DNA from: Microbacteriaceae bacterium
Lineage (GTDB): Bacteria > Actinomycetota > Actinomycetes > Actinomycetales > Microbacteriaceae
NCBI GenBank assembly: GCA_026785785.1
Contig: JAJAZI010000087.1
Span: 1 to 24,544 of the forward strand
Direction: 5' to 3'
Length of the DNA stretch: 24,544 nt
Shown here: positions 15,201-23,458 of the stretch, one piece after another
How positions within the stretch are numbered: position 1 is the first letter of the stretch
Layout of the letters: every line of letters starts with the position of its first letter
Notes under the pieces: model-generated
Databases searched by the model: none
The model's input: only the letters and a program-made list of their open reading frames with translations
What the model was told of the DNA's origin: nothing
Position numbers and translations under genes: made by a program

Positions 15201-15995
15201 ATGCATCTTCCGCGCAGCTCGGCCATCGCCCACGTCGGCGTGCTCGACGAGACCACATCGACCAACGATGCGCTGCTCGCGCTCGCCGATTCGGCTCCCG
15301 AATTCACGGTCGTCGCGACAGCGAACCAGACCGCCGGTCGCGGCCGCCTCGGGCGCGAGTGGATCGCGCCGCCCGGCCAGACGCTCGCCGCCTCCGTGCT
15401 GCTGCGCCCTCGGCTTCCCGCGGGGGAATCGCTCGAACTCAGCCACTGGGGCTGGATCCCGCTCATCGCGGGCCTCGCCCTGACGAGATCGATCGCCGAG
15501 CTTCTGCCGTCGGACGGCACCGAGCTCAAGTGGCCCAACGACGTGCTCGTGCGCGGCCGCAAGGTCTCCGGGGTCCTCGCGGAGCTTCTGCCCGGCGGCG
15601 ATGGCCTCGTTCTCGGCGTCGGCGTCAACCTCGCAATCCCGGCGGACGGCCTCCCGACGCCCAACTCGACATCGCTGGGCCTCGAGGGGGCGACCCTGTC
15701 CGGCGACGACCTCGCCGACGCCGTCCTCGCCGGCTGGCTGGCCGGGTTCCGGCCGCTGTACCGGGAGTTCCTCCACCTCGGCGGCGACGCGGACGTCAGC
15801 GGCATCCGCGAGCAGGTCTCCGAGTCGTGCAGCACGCTCGGGCAGCGCGTACGGGTGCACCTGCCCGGCGGGGACGACCTCTCCGGCGCCGCGATCGACA
15901 TCGACCGCTCCGGGCGGCTGTGCGTCAAACGGGAGACGGATGGCCGGGTTCAGGCTGTCGCCGCAGGCGACGTGACACATCTGCGGTATGAATGA
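15201..15995 (+). CDS. birA: Biotin--[acetyl-CoA-carboxylase] ligase
   Basis: A 264-residue biotin protein ligase that makes biotinyl-AMP and transfers biotin to the BCCP lysine of the carboxylase alpha subunit. Motifs: TTSTNDALL (18-26), the adenylate-binding loop GRGRLGR (46-52), and KWPNDVLVRGRKVSGVLAEL (110-129) in the catalytic core. The C-terminal SH3-like domain is GQRVRVHLPGGDDLSGAA and onward. There is no N-terminal winged helix, so unlike E. coli BirA it should not act as a repressor. The frame stays open far upstream, but only the part from ATG 15201 has ligase homology. The next gene begins 3 nt after its stop. Placement beside accD mirrors mycobacteria. Confidence 0.93.
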   Translation: MHLPRSSAIAHVGVLDETTSTNDALLALADSAPEFTVVATANQTAGRGRLGREWIAPPGQTLAASVLLRPRLPAGESLELSHWGWIPLIAGLALTRSIAELLPSDGTELKWPNDVLVRGRKVSGVLAELLPGGDGLVLGVGVNLAIPADGLPTPNSTSLGLEGATLSGDDLADAVLAGWLAGFRPLYREFLHLGGDADVSGIREQVSESCSTLGQRVRVHLPGGDDLSGAAIDIDRSGRLCVKRETDGRVQAVAAGDVTHLRYE

Positions 15996-15998
15996 AGA

Positions 15999-16547
15999 AT
16001 GTCATCGGAGCCCGGCCAGCCAGGCCCTGAACCAGAGCGTATTGTCGCGAGCCTCCGGCCGCACGGGCGTGCGATGTTCTGGCCCTCGCTCGTCCTGATC
16101 GGCGGGGTCGGGGCCATCGCCTACTTCTACGGGCGCTTCGACGAGGAGTGGCAGAACCTCGCCGTGCTCGCCGGCGGCGCCGCGGTGATCGTGTCGCTGT
16201 GGATGCTTCCACTGCTGGTCTGGCTCGCACAGCGGTACATCATCACGACGAGGCGCATCGTGCTGCGCTACGGGCTGTTCGTGCGCACGAGGCAGGAGCT
16301 CTTGCACAGCCGCGGCTACGATGTCTCCGTGCGCAAGAACGCTCTGCAGACCCTGTTCCGCAGCGGCGATGTGATCATCAACACGGGACTCGAGAACCCG
16401 GTGGTCATGAAGGATGCGCCGAGTGCCGACCTCGTGCAGGCCGCCCTGCACGACCTCATGGAGAAGAGCCTCAACCCGATCGCCGCGAGGCGTCAGGCCG
16501 AGCAGTCGGGCGCGTCGGACGAGACGACGGCGTGGGGCGTGCGATGA
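15999..16547 (+). CDS. PH-domain (bPH2/DUF304-like) membrane protein
   Basis: A 182-residue protein with a short proline-rich N-terminus, two transmembrane helices (about 27-45 and 54-76), and a cytoplasmic bacterial PH-like domain (about 77-150) that includes RYIITTRRIVLRYGLFVRTRQ and GDVIINTGLENPVVMKDAP. A charged tail follows. Function is unknown. Equivalent proteins sit next to birA in M. tuberculosis (Rv3278c), so the pairing is old. It starts 3 nt after the birA stop (ATG 15999, preceded by GAAGA), so it is almost certainly cotranscribed with birA. Confidence 0.85.
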   Translation: MSSEPGQPGPEPERIVASLRPHGRAMFWPSLVLIGGVGAIAYFYGRFDEEWQNLAVLAGGAAVIVSLWMLPLLVWLAQRYIITTRRIVLRYGLFVRTRQELLHSRGYDVSVRKNALQTLFRSGDVIINTGLENPVVMKDAPSADLVQAALHDLMEKSLNPIAARRQAEQSGASDETTAWGVR

Positions 16548-16596
16548 TCCGGGCCCGATTAGGCTGGGGTTCCCGCCGAAGCGAATGAGAAGGTCC

Positions 16597-17904
16597 ATGA
16601 AAATATCGGTTATCGGGTGCGGCTACCTCGGCACCGTCCACGCCGCCTGCATGGCCGACCTCGGGCACGAGGTCATCGGCGTCGACGTCGATGCCGCGAA
16701 GATCGCCCTGCTCGCCGGGGGCCGCCCGCCCTTCTTCGAACCGGGCCTGCCCGAGCTGCTCAGCTCGGCCATGGCCTCGGGCCGGCTGACGTTCACGACG
16801 GACATCTCGCAGGTGAGCGGGGCTGCGGTGCACTTCATCGCCGTTGGAACCCCGCAACTCGGCGAGAGCAATGCCGCCGATCTGCGTTATGTTGACGCGG
16901 CGGTGACGGGCCTGCTGCCCCACCTGCGTGACGGCGACCTCGTCGTGGGCAAGTCGACGGTGCCGGTCGGCACCGCCGCACGCCTCGCCGAGGTCGTGCG
17001 CTCGGTCGGCAGCGGGGCCACGCTCGCCTGGAACCCCGAGTTTCTGCGGGAGGGGTTCGCCGTGAAGGACACCCTCACCCCCGATCGACTCGTCTACGGT
17101 CTTGCCACCGGCGACAGCGTCGGTGAGCAGCTCCTCGACTCCGTCTACGCCTCTGCGCTGGCGCTGGGGACCCCCAAGGTCGTCACCGACTTCCCCACCG
17201 CCGAGCTCGTCAAGGTCGCCGCCAATGCGTTCCTCGCCACCAAGATCTCGTTTATCAACGCGATGGCGGAGGTTGCCGAGGCGACCGGCGCCGACGTGAC
17301 CCAGCTCGCGGATGCGATCGGCTACGACGCGCGCATCGGCCGCAAGTTCCTCAACGCCGGACTCGGCTTCGGCGGCGGGTGCCTGCCGAAGGACATCCGC
17401 GGATTCATGGCGCGCGCGGAGGAGCTCGGCGTCGACCAGGCGCTCAGCTTCCTGCGCGAGGTCGACAGCATCAACCTGCGCCGCCGCGAGCGCATGGTCG
17501 ACCTTGTCACGGAGGTTGTGGGCGGCGACGTCGCTGGCAAGAGGATCGCCGTGCTCGGCCTCGCGTTCAAGCCGGATTCCGACGACGTGCGGGATTCCCC
17601 TGCGCTCGATGTTGCGGTGCGGCTCGCCGCTCTCGGCGCCGACGTCGTGGCGACCGACCCCGAAGCCGTCGAGACCTCGCGCCGCCGCTTCCCCGACCTC
17701 AACTACGCCGCATCCGTCGACGACGCGGTGCGGGGTGCCGACGCCGTGGCCCTGCTCACAGAGTGGAAGTCGTATCGCGCTCTCGACCCGAGCGTTGTGG
17801 GTTCAGCGGTTGCGACCCGCGCCATCGTAGACGGGCGCAACTGCCTCGACCCCGTCCAGTGGCGCGCGGCCGGATGGCTGTACCGGGCGCTCGGACGTCC
17901 CTGA
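16597..17904 (+). CDS. ugd: UDP-glucose 6-dehydrogenase
   Basis: A 435-residue cytosolic enzyme of the UDP-glucose/GDP-mannose dehydrogenase family that oxidises UDP-glucose twice, with NAD, to UDP-glucuronate. The N-terminal Rossmann site is VIGCGYLG (5-12); NPEFLREG (146-153) lies in the substrate loop, KVAANAFLATKISFINAMAE is in the central helix, and the catalytic Cys262 lies in FGGGCLPKD. The C-terminal UDP-binding domain starts near GKRIAVLGLAFKP. ATG 16597, with AGAAGG before it, is preferred to ATG 16585. UDP-glucuronate would feed an acidic wall or capsular polymer. Its last 102 bp overlap, on the opposite strand, the coding end of the GtrA-like gene. A GDP-mannose dehydrogenase is the main alternative. 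Confidence 0.92.
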   Translation: MKISVIGCGYLGTVHAACMADLGHEVIGVDVDAAKIALLAGGRPPFFEPGLPELLSSAMASGRLTFTTDISQVSGAAVHFIAVGTPQLGESNAADLRYVDAAVTGLLPHLRDGDLVVGKSTVPVGTAARLAEVVRSVGSGATLAWNPEFLREGFAVKDTLTPDRLVYGLATGDSVGEQLLDSVYASALALGTPKVVTDFPTAELVKVAANAFLATKISFINAMAEVAEATGADVTQLADAIGYDARIGRKFLNAGLGFGGGCLPKDIRGFMARAEELGVDQALSFLREVDSINLRRRERMVDLVTEVVGGDVAGKRIAVLGLAFKPDSDDVRDSPALDVAVRLAALGADVVATDPEAVETSRRRFPDLNYAASVDDAVRGADAVALLTEWKSYRALDPSVVGSAVATRAIVDGRNCLDPVQWRAAGWLYRALGRP

Positions 17905-18330
17905 CCCGCTCCCGGGGGCGAACACCCAGCTGCGGTAGAGCCAGAAGCGGAACGCGGTGCCCAGGGCGAAGCCGACGATATTGGCCGAGATGTTGTCGGC
18001 GAGCGCGCTCTGGAACCCCAGCAGGTAGTGCGAGATCCAGAGGCAGCCGAGCGCGATGAGCATCCCGCCGACGCTCACGATCGCGAACGCGATCCCCTCA
18101 CGGAGCGCTGTGGTGCTGCGGTGGGGACGGAACGCCCAGTACCGGTTGCCGGCCCAGTTCGCCGCAATCGCGAGCGAGACGGAGATCACCTTCGCCAGGA
18201 GAGGACCCTCGCCGTAGGCCTCGGGGGAGAGCACCGTGGCGCGGAGGAGATTGAACATCCCGATGTCGATGACGAGACCGACGATGCCGACCAGGCCGAA
18301 GCGGGTGAACTGACCGATGATGCTTCGCAT
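17803..18330 (-). CDS. GtrA-like family membrane protein
   Basis: A 175-residue protein with four transmembrane helices (about 11-30, 44-62, 78-103 and 112-130). It begins QFTRFGLVGIVGLVIDIGMF and includes AANWAGNRYWAFR and FRFWLYRSWVF, the hallmarks of the GtrA/DPMS family. These are thought to help move lipid-linked sugars across the membrane for cell-surface glycosylation, here perhaps with the rhamnose and glycosyltransferase genes nearby. ATG 18330 is chosen because GGGAGGG lies just before it; an upstream in-frame extension lacks family similarity. The last 34 or so residues are Gly/Ser/Pro-rich and lie entirely on the strand opposite the ugd 3' end. Confidence 0.88.
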   Translation of the reverse strand: MRSIIGQFTRFGLVGIVGLVIDIGMFNLLRATVLSPEAYGEGPLLAKVISVSLAIAANWAGNRYWAFRPHRSTTALREGIAFAIVSVGGMLIALGCLWISHYLLGFQSALADNISANIVGFALGTAFRFWLYRSWVFAPGSGSGTSERPVQPSGRAPLDGVEAVAPVYDGAGRNR

Positions 18331-18418
18331 GCGCCCTCCCGGTTGATAGGCAAAGATGGGGATCACGCCGAATCGGCAGTCTAATCGCAGCAATCACTAT
18401 GTTCCTGAAAGAAAACCC

Positions 18419-19549
18419 ATGACTCCCATCCTTGGTGTGATCGGCGGCGGACAGCTCGCCAGAATGATGATTCCCGCGGCTCTCGGCCTCGGAATCGAGA
18501 TCCGGGTCCTCGCGGAGATCGACGGGAGTTCCGCCAGCCTCGCGGTCACGACCGTCGGGGACTACCGCGATGAGGGCACGGTCCTCCGGTTCGCCGAGGG
18601 TGTCGACGTGATCACGTTCGACCACGAGCATGTGCCCCAGGAGATCCTGTCCACGCTCGTCGAGCGCGGCGTCGCGGTACGCCCAGGACCGCACGCGCTG
18701 CTGCTGGCCCAGAACAAGATCCTGATGCGCGAGCGCCTGAGCGCGCTCGGGCTGCCCGTGCCGGACTGGGCCCGCGGCGGCACGGCCGACGACCTCGCCG
18801 CGTTCCTCGACAGCCACGGCGGCACGGCAGTGCTCAAGACCGCGACCGGCGGCTACGACGGCAAGGGCGTGAAGATTGTGACGGATGCCGCCGATGCGGC
18901 CGACTGGCTCGGCGACGGCATGCCGCTGCTCGTCGAAGAGCTCGTGCACTTCCGTCGGGAGCTCGCCCAGCTCGTCGCGCGGCGCCCATCGGGCGAGATC
19001 GTCGGCTGGCCCGTCGTCGAGAGCGTGCAGCGCGACGGCGTGTGCGCCGAGGTCATCGCCCCGGCACCAGCATCCGCCGGCAGAATTTCCGATGTCGCCT
19101 TCGACATCGCGACGACGGTCGCGCGCGAGCTCGACGTCACGGGTGTGCTCGCGGTGGAACTGTTCGAGACGACCGACGACCGCCTGATGGTGAATGAGCT
19201 CGCGATGCGTCCGCACAACACCGGGCACTGGACGATCGACGGGTCCACCACCAGCCAGTTCGAGCAGCACCTCCGGGCGGTGCTCGACCTCCCGCTCGGA
19301 GCCACCGGATGCCGCGACGCGTGGTCGGTCATGGTCAACGTGCTCGGCGGTCCCGTGACCGGCTCGCTCACCGACCGCTACCCGGCCGCGCTCGCCGACC
19401 AGCCGACGGTCAAGCTGCACGCCTACGGCAAGGACCCTCGGCCCGGACGCAAGATCGGGCACGCCACAGCAGGCGGCGACGACCTCGACGAGGTGGTCTG
19501 GCGTGCGCGCTCGGCGGCAGCGCTGCTCGGGAGCGAGGCGGCGGGCTGA
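18419..19549 (+). CDS. purK: N5-carboxyaminoimidazole ribonucleotide synthase
   Basis: A 376-residue ATP-grasp enzyme that converts AIR, ATP and bicarbonate to N5-CAIR in purine synthesis. The N-terminal loop [11 protein letters not shown] (7-17) is diagnostic. [21 protein letters not shown] (the ATP-grasp lid), ELFE and [17 protein letters not shown] follow in the usual order, and the length is normal. ATG 18419 follows GAAAGAAAA, a weak ribosome-binding site. TATGTT (18398-18403) is a possible -10 giving a short leader. It is followed 53 bp later by purE, whose product uses N5-CAIR. Confidence 0.95.
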   Translation: MTPILGVIGGGQLARMMIPAALGLGIEIRVLAEIDGSSASLAVTTVGDYRDEGTVLRFAEGVDVITFDHEHVPQEILSTLVERGVAVRPGPHALLLAQNKILMRERLSALGLPVPDWARGGTADDLAAFLDSHGGTAVLKTATGGYDGKGVKIVTDAADAADWLGDGMPLLVEELVHFRRELAQLVARRPSGEIVGWPVVESVQRDGVCAEVIAPAPASAGRISDVAFDIATTVARELDVTGVLAVELFETTDDRLMVNELAMRPHNTGHWTIDGSTTSQFEQHLRAVLDLPLGATGCRDAWSVMVNVLGGPVTGSLTDRYPAALADQPTVKLHAYGKDPRPGRKIGHATAGGDDLDEVVWRARSAAALLGSEAAG

Positions 19550-19589
19550 GACACGCTCGGGCGCGGCGGCAGGGCGGGCTCGGGCAAAC

Positions 19590-19595
19590 TACGAT
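19590..19595 (+). promoter_or_regulatory. Putative -10 hexamer (TACGAT) of purE
   Basis: TACGAT lies 7 nt before the ATG at 19603; there is no ribosome-binding site. A leaderless start inside the purK-purE gap would let purE be expressed partly apart from purK. Confidence 0.35.
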
Positions 19596-19602
19596 AGTGT
19601 CC

Positions 19603-20097
19603 ATGCCTGATCCCCTCGTTGCCGTGGTCATGGGGTCGGATTCCGACTGGACCGTGATGCGCGCCGCCGCCGACGTGCTCGCCGAATTCGGCGTTGCCGC
19701 CGAGGTGGAGGTGGTCTCGGCGCACCGGACTCCGGAGAAGATGATCGCCTTCGGCAAGGAGGCCGCCAGTCGCGGCATCCGCGCCATCATCGCCGGAGCT
19801 GGCGGGGCGGCCCACCTTCCCGGCATGCTCGCCTCGGTGACGACCCTGCCCGTAATCGGCGTTCCCGTTCCGCTGTCGACGCTCGACGGGCTCGACTCGC
19901 TGCTCTCGATCGTGCAGATGCCCGCTGGAGTTCCCGTCGCGACCGTCTCGATCGGCGGGGCGCGCAACGCCGGCCTCCTCGCAATCCGAATCCTCGCGTC
20001 GTCCGACGCCGACCTCACCGCCAAACTCGCTGAGCACGCCCGGGACCTCGAGACCCGTGTCGCCGAGAAGAACGCCGCGCTCAAGTCCACCCTGTGA
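19603..20097 (+). CDS. purE: N5-carboxyaminoimidazole ribonucleotide mutase
   Basis: A 164-residue class I PurE that rearranges N5-CAIR to CAIR. It shows MGSDSDW (10-16), the catalytic His41 in [11 protein letters not shown], the active-site loop [13 protein letters not shown] and the C-terminal substrate loop [21 protein letters not shown]. The length is typical of the bacterial octameric enzyme. ATG 19603 begins the conserved part; a GTG at 19597 is in frame. The stop overlaps the GTG start of the LCP gene by 4 bp, linking a purine gene to a wall-polymer gene, as in M. tuberculosis where an LCP gene lies near purE. Confidence 0.95.
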   Translation: MPDPLVAVVMGSDSDWTVMRAAADVLAEFGVAAEVEVVSAHRTPEKMIAFGKEAASRGIRAIIAGAGGAAHLPGMLASVTTLPVIGVPVPLSTLDGLDSLLSIVQMPAGVPVATVSIGGARNAGLLAIRILASSDADLTAKLAEHARDLETRVAEKNAALKSTL

Positions 20098-21431
20098 GCA
20101 CCGTCAGCCCGGTGAGGCACCCCGACCTGAAGTCGCCAGGCACGATGACCAAGCGTGGCTGGTGGCTCGTCGGGCTGAACATCCTCGTCCCAGGCTCGGC
20201 CCAGCTGCTCGCGGGAAGCCGCCGTCTCGGGCGCCTCGGCGTCACGATGACCTTTGTGCTGTGGGGGATCCTCGCCGTCGCGGCCATCCTGTTCTTCGCC
20301 TGGCCGACCGCGATCTACTGGATCGCGTCGAATGTCGTCGCCCTCACCATCGTGCAGGGCGTGCTCGTCGCTTACGTCGCCCTGTGGATCGTACTGACCC
20401 TCGACACGCTCCGCGTCGTGCGTCTCGTTCGGGCCCGCCCGAAGGTGCGCCCGTTCATTGCGGGACTCGCCGTTCTTGCGCTCGTGCTTACCGCCGGAAC
20501 CGCGAGCTACGCCGCGATGGTCGCGGGAGTCGCCCGCACGACCCTCACCGAGCTCTTCGCCGACGGCAGCTACCAGGACCCCGTGGACGGCCGCTACAAC
20601 ATCCTGTTGCTGGGCGGCGACGCCGGCCCCGACCGCTCGGGTCTGCGGCCCGACAGCATTTCCCTCGCGAGCATCGACGTCGAGACCGGCGCCGCGACGA
20701 TGATCGGAATCCCGCGCAACTTCGAACGGGCGACGTTCTCCGAGGGTTCGCCGCTCTGGGGGCCGTTCCCGAATGGGTACGAGTGCGGCGATGAGTGCCT
20801 GATCAACTACCTGTTCACCTACGGCGAGGAGCATCCGGAGCTGTACCCCGACGCGAACGTCGGAGGGAGCACGCCCGGCATCGAGGCCACCAGGGATGCC
20901 GTGTCCGGTGTCACGGGGCTCGAGATCCAGTACTTCGTGCTGATCGACATGCAGGGGTTCGCCCAGCTCGTCGACGCCCTGGGCGGCGTGGAGATCGAGG
21001 TTGCCGAGCGCACCCCGATCGGGGTGATCACCGATTCGGAGCCCATGTACATCCTCGAGCCGGGACTGCAGCGCTTCGACGGCGAGGGCGCGCTCTGGTA
21101 CGCGAGGTCGAGGTTCGACACGTCCGACTACGACCGGATGGCGCGCCAACGGCAGGTGCAGACCGCGATCCTCACCCAATTCGCGCCAGCGAACGTGCTC
21201 GGCAAGTTCCAGAGCGTCGCCCAGGCGGGCACCCAGGTCGTGAAGACCGATGTCCCCTCGGTTATGCTGCCCCGGTTCGTCGATGTCGCCACGAAGACGA
21301 GAACCGTGCCGATCACGGAGCTGGAGCTCGTCCCCGGGGTCGTCGACACCCTGAACCCCGACTACGCGATGATCCACGAGCTCGTGCGCACAACGCTCGA
21401 GGGGTCGCTGACAGCGGGCGCGGGGGGCTGA
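20094..21431 (+). CDS. LytR-CpsA-Psr (LCP) family wall-polymer ligase
   Basis: A 445-residue membrane protein. Three or four hydrophobic segments (weak at about 22-40, then 50-70, 78-103 and 119-144) precede an extracytoplasmic LCP domain from about 168. Conserved pieces are [21 protein letters not shown] (169-189, with Arg185 and Asp187), GIPRNF (205-210, Arg208) and [23 protein letters not shown] enzymes transfer undecaprenyl-linked glycans to peptidoglycan, as Lcp1 does for arabinogalactan. Two close cysteines, YECGDECL (229-236), could form a disulfide outside the cell. The N-terminal part is longer than the single helix usual in LCP proteins. GTG 20094 overlaps the purE stop (GTGA). It converges on the rhamnose/glycosyltransferase operon. 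Confidence 0.92.
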   Translation: MSTVSPVRHPDLKSPGTMTKRGWWLVGLNILVPGSAQLLAGSRRLGRLGVTMTFVLWGILAVAAILFFAWPTAIYWIASNVVALTIVQGVLVAYVALWIVLTLDTLRVVRLVRARPKVRPFIAGLAVLALVLTAGTASYAAMVAGVARTTLTELFADGSYQDPVDGRYNILLLGGDAGPDRSGLRPDSISLASIDVETGAATMIGIPRNFERATFSEGSPLWGPFPNGYECGDECLINYLFTYGEEHPELYPDANVGGSTPGIEATRDAVSGVTGLEIQYFVLIDMQGFAQLVDALGGVEIEVAERTPIGVITDSEPMYILEPGLQRFDGEGALWYARSRFDTSDYDRMARQRQVQTAILTQFAPANVLGKFQSVAQAGTQVVKTDVPSVMLPRFVDVATKTRTVPITELELVPGVVDTLNPDYAMIHELVRTTLEGSLTAGAGG

Positions 21432-21464
21432 CGCCCTCCACGGACCGGCTGGGGGCCTGACCGG

Positions 21465-22607
21465 CTAGAGGTCTGCGTGCAGCTGCCAGACCTGCTGGGC
21501 CGAGTCGCGCCAATTGAACGCGGCGGCCCGGTCGAGGCCGGAGAAGCGCATCCGCTCGGCGAGTGTCGCGTCGGCGAGCACCGAGGCGATCGCGGCGGCG
21601 AGGCGGTCCGGGTAGCCGTCCTCGTCGGCGAGCGGAACCGCGACCCCGGCGCCGGCAGCGACCTCGACGATCGCGGGCGCATCGGAGTGGACCACGGGGG
21701 TGCCGAGGCTGAAGGCCTCGATGAGCGGCAGGCCGAACCCCTCGGCGAGGCTCGGGAAGGCGAAGACGGATGCCCGGTCGATAGCGACCGCGAGGTCGCT
21801 GTCGGAGAGCACGCCGAGGCGCCGCACCCGCGACGGGTCGAGGCCGACCTCGGCCGCGATGGCGTCGAGGTCGGGGGCGTTCCAGCCCTCGGGTCCGGCG
21901 ACGAGCAGAGGAAGACCGGTGTCGTGCTCACTCGCGAGCGAGCGGATGAGTGGTTCGAGGCCCTTGCGGGAATCGATCGTGCCGGCGCTCAGGATGTAGT
22001 GGTTGGGCAGGTCCAGCCCCGTGGCGCGGTCTTTCGCATCGACGGGCAGTGCGAGCCGCGAGCCCACCGCTCCGCCGACCACCCGGATCCGGTCGCCGAA
22101 GTCGTAAATCTCGGCGAGATCGTGCGCGACGGCGTGGGTCGGCACGACGACCGCGTCCGCGTGCTTGAAGGCGCGCTTGGCCATCGCCTTCTGCCAAGAT
22201 CCCTGCCGCGGGCTGATGAGCGCCGGATGCGTCCAGGCGACGGCATCGTGGATCGTGACGACGGTCTGTCCGCTGGGGTCGGCCGCCTGGTCCCGCTTGC
22301 CGAGGGGAGCGAGCAGGCTCGGCGCGTGGATCATCCCGCGGCCGGGGAGCTTCGTGACGCCGTGCTGCCAGGCGAGGTGGAGTTCGCGCCGCGCGAGGGC
22401 GCTCTTGAACAGGTCGGACAGGCCCGGAAGCAGCAGGTGCAGGGTGTCGTAGTCCGACTCGGGGGAGGCCGACACGACGCCGCTGACCTCGCATCCGGCC
22501 GGGACGGTACGGATGAGCTCGCGCGTGAGCTCCTCGGCGTAGCGCGCGGCTCCACCGGACCCGGGGGCGACGATGTCGTCCACGATGACCCGAAGCGTTG
22601 TCGTCAC
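21465..22607 (-). CDS. Glycosyltransferase, GT4-like (family 1)
   Basis: A 380-residue GT-B fold glycosyltransferase. The N-terminal acceptor half contains APGSGGAARYAEEL (14-27) and TIHDAVAWTHP; the C-terminal donor half has LSAGTIDSRKGLEPLI, LLVAGPEGW and the GT4 signature AEGFGLPLIEAFSLGTPVV, with the two spaced glutamates. It is predicted to be soluble or membrane-associated, with no transmembrane segment. GTG 22607 overlaps the rmlD stop by GTGA, so it is coupled to rmlD and may use dTDP-rhamnose. Donor and acceptor are otherwise unknown. The mycobacterial rhamnosyltransferase WbbL at a comparable place is a GT2 enzyme, so this is not its orthologue. Confidence 0.9.
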   Translation of the reverse strand: MTTTLRVIVDDIVAPGSGGAARYAEELTRELIRTVPAGCEVSGVVSASPESDYDTLHLLLPGLSDLFKSALARRELHLAWQHGVTKLPGRGMIHAPSLLAPLGKRDQAADPSGQTVVTIHDAVAWTHPALISPRQGSWQKAMAKRAFKHADAVVVPTHAVAHDLAEIYDFGDRIRVVGGAVGSRLALPVDAKDRATGLDLPNHYILSAGTIDSRKGLEPLIRSLASEHDTGLPLLVAGPEGWNAPDLDAIAAEVGLDPSRVRRLGVLSDSDLAVAIDRASVFAFPSLAEGFGLPLIEAFSLGTPVVHSDAPAIVEVAAGAGVAVPLADEDGYPDRLAAAIASVLADATLAERMRFSGLDRAAAFNWRDSAQQVWQLHADL

Positions 22608-23458
22608 TGCGTTGTCACAACTCCCCGGCTCATCGCGTCCCCGAGCGCTTCCCGCCAGTCGCGCATCGGGGCGAGGCCGGCGGAACGCCAGGCGTCGTGC
22701 CCGAGAACAGAATAGGCGGGTCGGGGCGCCGGACGCTGAAAGGCGGAGCTGTCCGTCGGCCGCACCCTCTCGGGGTCGAGTCCCGCATTCGCGAACACGG
22801 CGCGGGCGAAGTCGAACCAGCTCCCCTGCCCCGAGTTCGTGCCGTGGTAGGTGCCGAAGGGGGCACCAGCATCCACGAGCTCGACGATCTTCTTCGCGAG
22901 GTCGAGGGTCCAGGTGGGCTGGCCGACCTGGTCGTCGACGACCGACAGCTCGTCGCGCTGCGCGGCGAGCTTCAGCATCGTCGCGGCGAAGTTGGGGCCG
23001 CCAGCGCCGTACAGCCACGCGGTGCGCACGAGGTAGCCGCGGTCGGGGTTCTCCTGGGCGACGAGCCGCTCGCCCTCCGCCTTGGTGCGCCCGTAGGCGG
23101 AGACCGGACGCAGCGGTGTGTGCTCCGCGTAGGGGGTCGTCGCCGTGCCGTCGAACACGTAGTCGGTCGACACCTGCACGAGAATCGCGCCCACCTCCGC
23201 GGTCGCCGTCGCGAGGTGTCCGGCGGCGGTCGCGTTCACGGTGAACGCCGACTCTTCGTCGGACTCGGCGTCATCCACTTTCGTATAGGCGGCCGCGTTG
23301 ATCACGACGTCGTGGCCGGCGACCGCGGCGCGCACGGCGTCAAGGTCGGTCACGTCGAGGTCGGAGCGGGACAGGGCGGTCACCTCGCGCCCGGCGAGGG
23401 CGGCGAGGAGGTCCTGGCCGAGCATCCCGCCGGCGCCGGTGACGAGAAAGCGGGTCAC
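22604..23458 (-). CDS. rfbD: dTDP-4-dehydrorhamnose reductase
   Basis: A 284-residue short-chain dehydrogenase that reduces dTDP-4-dehydro-L-rhamnose to dTDP-L-rhamnose with NAD(P)H. Motifs: TGAGGMLGQDL (7-17), STDYVFDG (97-104), the catalytic YxxxK at Tyr122/Lys126 in SAYGRTKAEGE, VRTAWLYG, and GTYHGTNSGQGSWFDFA. The start is GTG 23458, overlapping the rmlB stop by 4 bp; a longer in-frame extension runs through rmlB and is not real. The epimerase (rmlC) and thymidylyltransferase (rmlA) are not in the window and may lie beyond the right edge or elsewhere. Confidence 0.95.
   Translation of the reverse strand: MTRFLVTGAGGMLGQDLLAALAGREVTALSRSDLDVTDLDAVRAAVAGHDVVINAAAYTKVDDAESDEESAFTVNATAAGHLATATAEVGAILVQVSTDYVFDGTATTPYAEHTPLRPVSAYGRTKAEGERLVAQENPDRGYLVRTAWLYGAGGPNFAATMLKLAAQRDELSVVDDQVGQPTWTLDLAKKIVELVDAGAPFGTYHGTNSGQGSWFDFARAVFANAGLDPERVRPTDSSAFQRPAPRPAYSVLGHDAWRSAGLAPMRDWREALGDAMSRGVVTTQ

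Noticed and set aside
21444..21466. Terminator between the LCP and glycosyltransferase genes
   Set aside because: The two ACCGGCT copies are direct, not inverted, so they form no hairpin.
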